A DNA stretch of 64,000 nt, from the NCBI GenBank assembly GCA_947579665.1, contig OX388345.1, positions 32,083,849 through 32,147,848 on the forward strand, in the 5' to 3' direction. How positions within the stretch are numbered: the stretch's first letter is position 1; each line of letters starts with the position of its first letter. This stretch comes from Sympetrum striolatum. Taxonomy: Eukaryota > Arthropoda > Insecta > Odonata > Libellulidae. Under the pieces are notes generated by a model. That model searched no databases, had not been told where the DNA came from, and saw only the letters and a list, made by a program, of their open reading frames with translations. This document shows positions 52,101 to 64,000 of the stretch, one piece after another. A program made the position numbers and the translations under genes.

Positions 52101-52860
52101 CCAACTTATAAGAATGGTGAAAGCAGAATTCCATTCACATAATAGAACAAAGAGAATCACCATAAATTAAAGATAAATTGTAAGACTTACCTTGCAAACG
52201 GTGTATGTTCAACATGATACTCGTCAGTGATGGGTTCTTTCTTAATCAGCGTAGCCAGTTGTTCATCAGGAACACACAATAAACCTTCGCGACTTGTGCT
52301 CAAACGCAGCAAATTAGCCTTATTGAAGTTTGACATCTTCTTAACTCTGATATGGGACTTGTGTTGTCAACAGAAACATTCAAAAACAACTGCGCTAAGT
52401 CAGGATAAACTCCGTTTCCGCACCAACACTTCCGAACAACCTGTTCTTCCACAAAGTAAACAAGTTAATAACGAACTACGCGTAAGACGCCACCTGTTGC
52501 TGGATAAAACTGAGCGCCGATGAAAATTTGCAATGAGTAAACGTAGCGATAAGGCATTCAGTCCAACTACTTCGCAGCGATGACGGAAGTACTGCCACTA
52601 ATAACGAGTAGAAGCCCAACCACACCAAGCGAGTTTGAAACTTCAATATGAGCATCGATGGACACTTCTCAAACTAAACCTCGGAATTGGCTGAGAAGTT
52701 AAGTGGCGCTGTAGTCGAATTTTCTAACGGTTGCTCTGAGCTCCATCTCTGGAGGGCTTGAAAATACAACACATCAAAATACAAGTAACTGATGAGGCGG
52801 GAATTTCAGTAATACGACTTTGAAGGGGTTGAAAACTCACGCCATATAACATATAATTTC
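49199..52860. other. Non-coding stretch, no gene recognised
   Basis: Mostly AT-rich. A short open stretch at about 50706-50848 (+) follows a TCTCTCAG site and reads as 47 codons with an alternating hydrophobic pattern (for example LDSIINKIGMNIGVSESDV). This resembles the sort of sequence found in LINE ORF1 or FP-like coiled regions, but it is too short to call. A 65-codon hydrophilic frame at 50963-51160 follows it. Neither is supported as an exon. Confidence 0.45.
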
Positions 52861-54858
52861 ACTGATAGTAATGCAAATATTTCACGACTCAATTAAAACT
52901 TAATATTAAGTGCATATGTATTATCTCCTTTTTTTCAAAGAATTTCGATATTTCAGTCAAGAATAATTTTGCTATTGATTTAAGAATACCTTTTCTTCTT
53001 ATTAAAATGTGTAAATAAAATGTATTTAATATTTCTCAAAGAATTAACAAATTTCAACTGACTGATACCTACAATTATCAAAGTAAGCAACTAAACTTTA
53101 CTTAAAATTTTAATAAAATGAAAATAACCAAACAGAAAAGTGTTGTGCTCATTCATTTAGAAAATTAGTTTGACAGTTTCTAAAGATTTTAATGAAAATG
53201 AATAACAACACCCCTTTAAACACCTATTTTTCAAGATAATCTATTATAATAAACTCCTCAACTTTTTGTAGAGAGTTAACAAACATTAATATTAGAGTGG
53301 TATTTTAGGCAATTTAATTTCAAAATATAAGAATATTTTATAGTAGAGTATTATGAAAGTTAAATAAATACTCTATAGTTTCCTTTTTGTATTTATAAAT
53401 AATAAATTCTTCAACATAAATCTATTCCTTTCCCACATCATTTCATTTTCACATTATTGGCAGTGTAATGATCAATTTTAATATAGAAGGCAATTAACGC
53501 TTCTTTTAGGATCTAGTAAATCACCTAGAAACCAGGAACAATGCAGATTTATGATATAAAGTCAATAAATTCACCAATAGTTATAATAGTTTTATCATTT
53601 ACTCAAAACATTTCAATGCTTAAATAATATCAACTTTTATAAAGATAAATTTTACAATACATGAAAAATAAATAAACAGAGGAATAAATAAAAACAAAAT
53701 ATTGTAAATATCACAATCAAACAGTGCACACACACTCCACAACATTTTCTTCCTCAGTGATTCCTGAATAATGACTAGCTTACTAAGATCACATAGTCTT
53801 CAAAAAATAATAAACTATCTATATAATGTGCTCGCTTTTGGCTTGCTGAAATATTTTTATCGACCATGAGAAACTTCTTCACTTCCTTCGGAGGACAAGA
53901 GACATTATTTGGACAAAAACTATTCTCCAAATAAATCATGTATTATTCATCATAATGGTAACTTTAAAATACTGTGCATCAAACTAACAAAAACATCTTA
54001 ACTATACATAATGACCTTTTGAACCATGTGTAAAAGGCTCTGAATAAGCAATCACCCCTCTGTAGCACTGAAATAGTTGAAGCAACACACACTAAAATTT
54101 GCGCAAAAATGCACAGTTGCCAAGCCTCGGAGAGAGGCATAAGGAATTGAGATATAAACTTGAGTAGCATGCTGCATTTTTTTAACATAGTGCTATGAAT
54201 GCTTTCACAACCTATAAAATCTATCATCAATAGTTATAAAATACTGTTAATGCAATGATAATATATATATTCATATGTATATATATTTATAATATTTGAA
54301 GACTATAAAAGTGCTTCTTATTTTCAATAATTAATAAGTTATCAAAGGCGTATTCAAAATTGGACGTAAACTTATCTGATTTAACAGGCAAATGTGGAAA
54401 CACAATTGTCATATCAAAGAAATATCTTGTGCTAATACCCTTTGGTATCACAAGTTTCCAAAAGAATCCAATTTTGAACAAATCATGTGCTCTGCTTTCA
54501 AAACAAGAGTGATTGGCACATTTTATGTGGACAAGGGCATACCACCAAGACAATGCAATATATCCCAAAATTACAATAAAGGCAATGCATTTTAATGCAG
54601 GTATCACTTAAGTATGTTGCAGATATACCAATGGATGGTCATATTCCAAAATGGGGATAATTCTTCAGGAAAAAATTGCCGCATATCCCTCACATCAGTC
54701 CCATGAGCATTTGTCAAAAAGTCTTATTTTTCCATCTGAAGTTTGAGAGCTGATTTTCATCACAAATTTCTTCTTTGGATTCTGCCCTTAACACTAGAGC
54801 CCCATTCACAACACCACTTGTAGTGCGAATGAAGGAGCTTAAAAAGAGAACAACTCCA
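52861..54858 (-). other. AT-rich region downstream of Hecw, probably containing its 3' UTR
   Basis: The Hecw stop codon is at 54859-54861 (-), so transcript sequence must continue some distance to the left. I found no perfect AATAAA signal on the minus strand close to the stop. A TATAAA variant lies at 54286-54291 (read on -). Minus-strand open frames at 54287-54607 and 53979-54230 have no recognisable domain and are best read as 3' UTR or intergenic sequence. The 3' end of the mRNA cannot be placed from sequence alone. Confidence 0.45.

Positions 54859-64000
<9,142 letters not shown>

Noticed and set aside
54287..54607. 106-codon minus-strand frame downstream of Hecw as a separate gene
   Set aside because: It lies shortly after the Hecw stop codon on the same strand and has no domain. 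3' UTR is the simpler reading.

Overview
The window is eukaryotic nuclear DNA: AT-rich, with interspersed repeats, and with one multi-exon gene whose introns all follow the GT/AG rule. The protein of that gene and the style of the repeats (tRNA-derived SINEs, short hAT-like and TA-flanked inverted-repeat elements, 5'-truncated LINE tails) point to an arthropod, most likely an insect. That taxonomic call is an inference; I cannot name the species.

The only gene I can establish lies on the minus strand from 64000 down to 54859. Twelve coding exons join in frame, with consistent phases, into 768 residues. They run from the linker after WW1, through the second WW domain, to a complete HECT domain ending in a stop codon. 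This is the C-terminal part of a HECW/NEDL-type E3 ubiquitin ligase (Hecw in flies; HECW1 and HECW2 in vertebrates). The N-terminal part with the C2 and first WW domains lies beyond the right edge. The two longest introns carry a SINE flanked by inverted repeats (57144-57250) and a short TA-flanked inverted-repeat element (55707-56046). The inverted-repeat element sits about 25 bases from the last 5' splice site.

From 1 to about 54.8 kb I find no host exon that I can defend. The stretch is AT-rich with scattered GC-richer islands that give random open frames on both strands. Recognisable items are tRNA-derived SINEs (about 3.7, 15.1 and 38.3 kb), two LINE 3' remnants (8.16-8.6 kb on +, 31.6-32.0 kb on -), a clean 333-bp hAT-like element with an 8-bp target duplication (30724-31056), a diverged segmental duplication at 11.2-12.5 kb with a hAT-like insertion in one copy, and a fold-back repeat at 11.9-12.05 kb.

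The most unusual structure is at 33.0-35.24 kb. It is a large inverted repeat with arms of about 1.06 kb around a spacer of about 110 bases. Each arm is a diverged tandem array of six units, each marked by a tRNA B-box-like motif. Spacing between motifs grows from 147 to 176 bases toward the centre and is mirrored in the other arm. Transcribed, it would form one long hairpin, so a hairpin-RNA/siRNA locus or an unusual fold-back transposon are the leading ideas. A second striking item is a perfect palindrome with 53-base arms and a one-base centre at 49092-49198.
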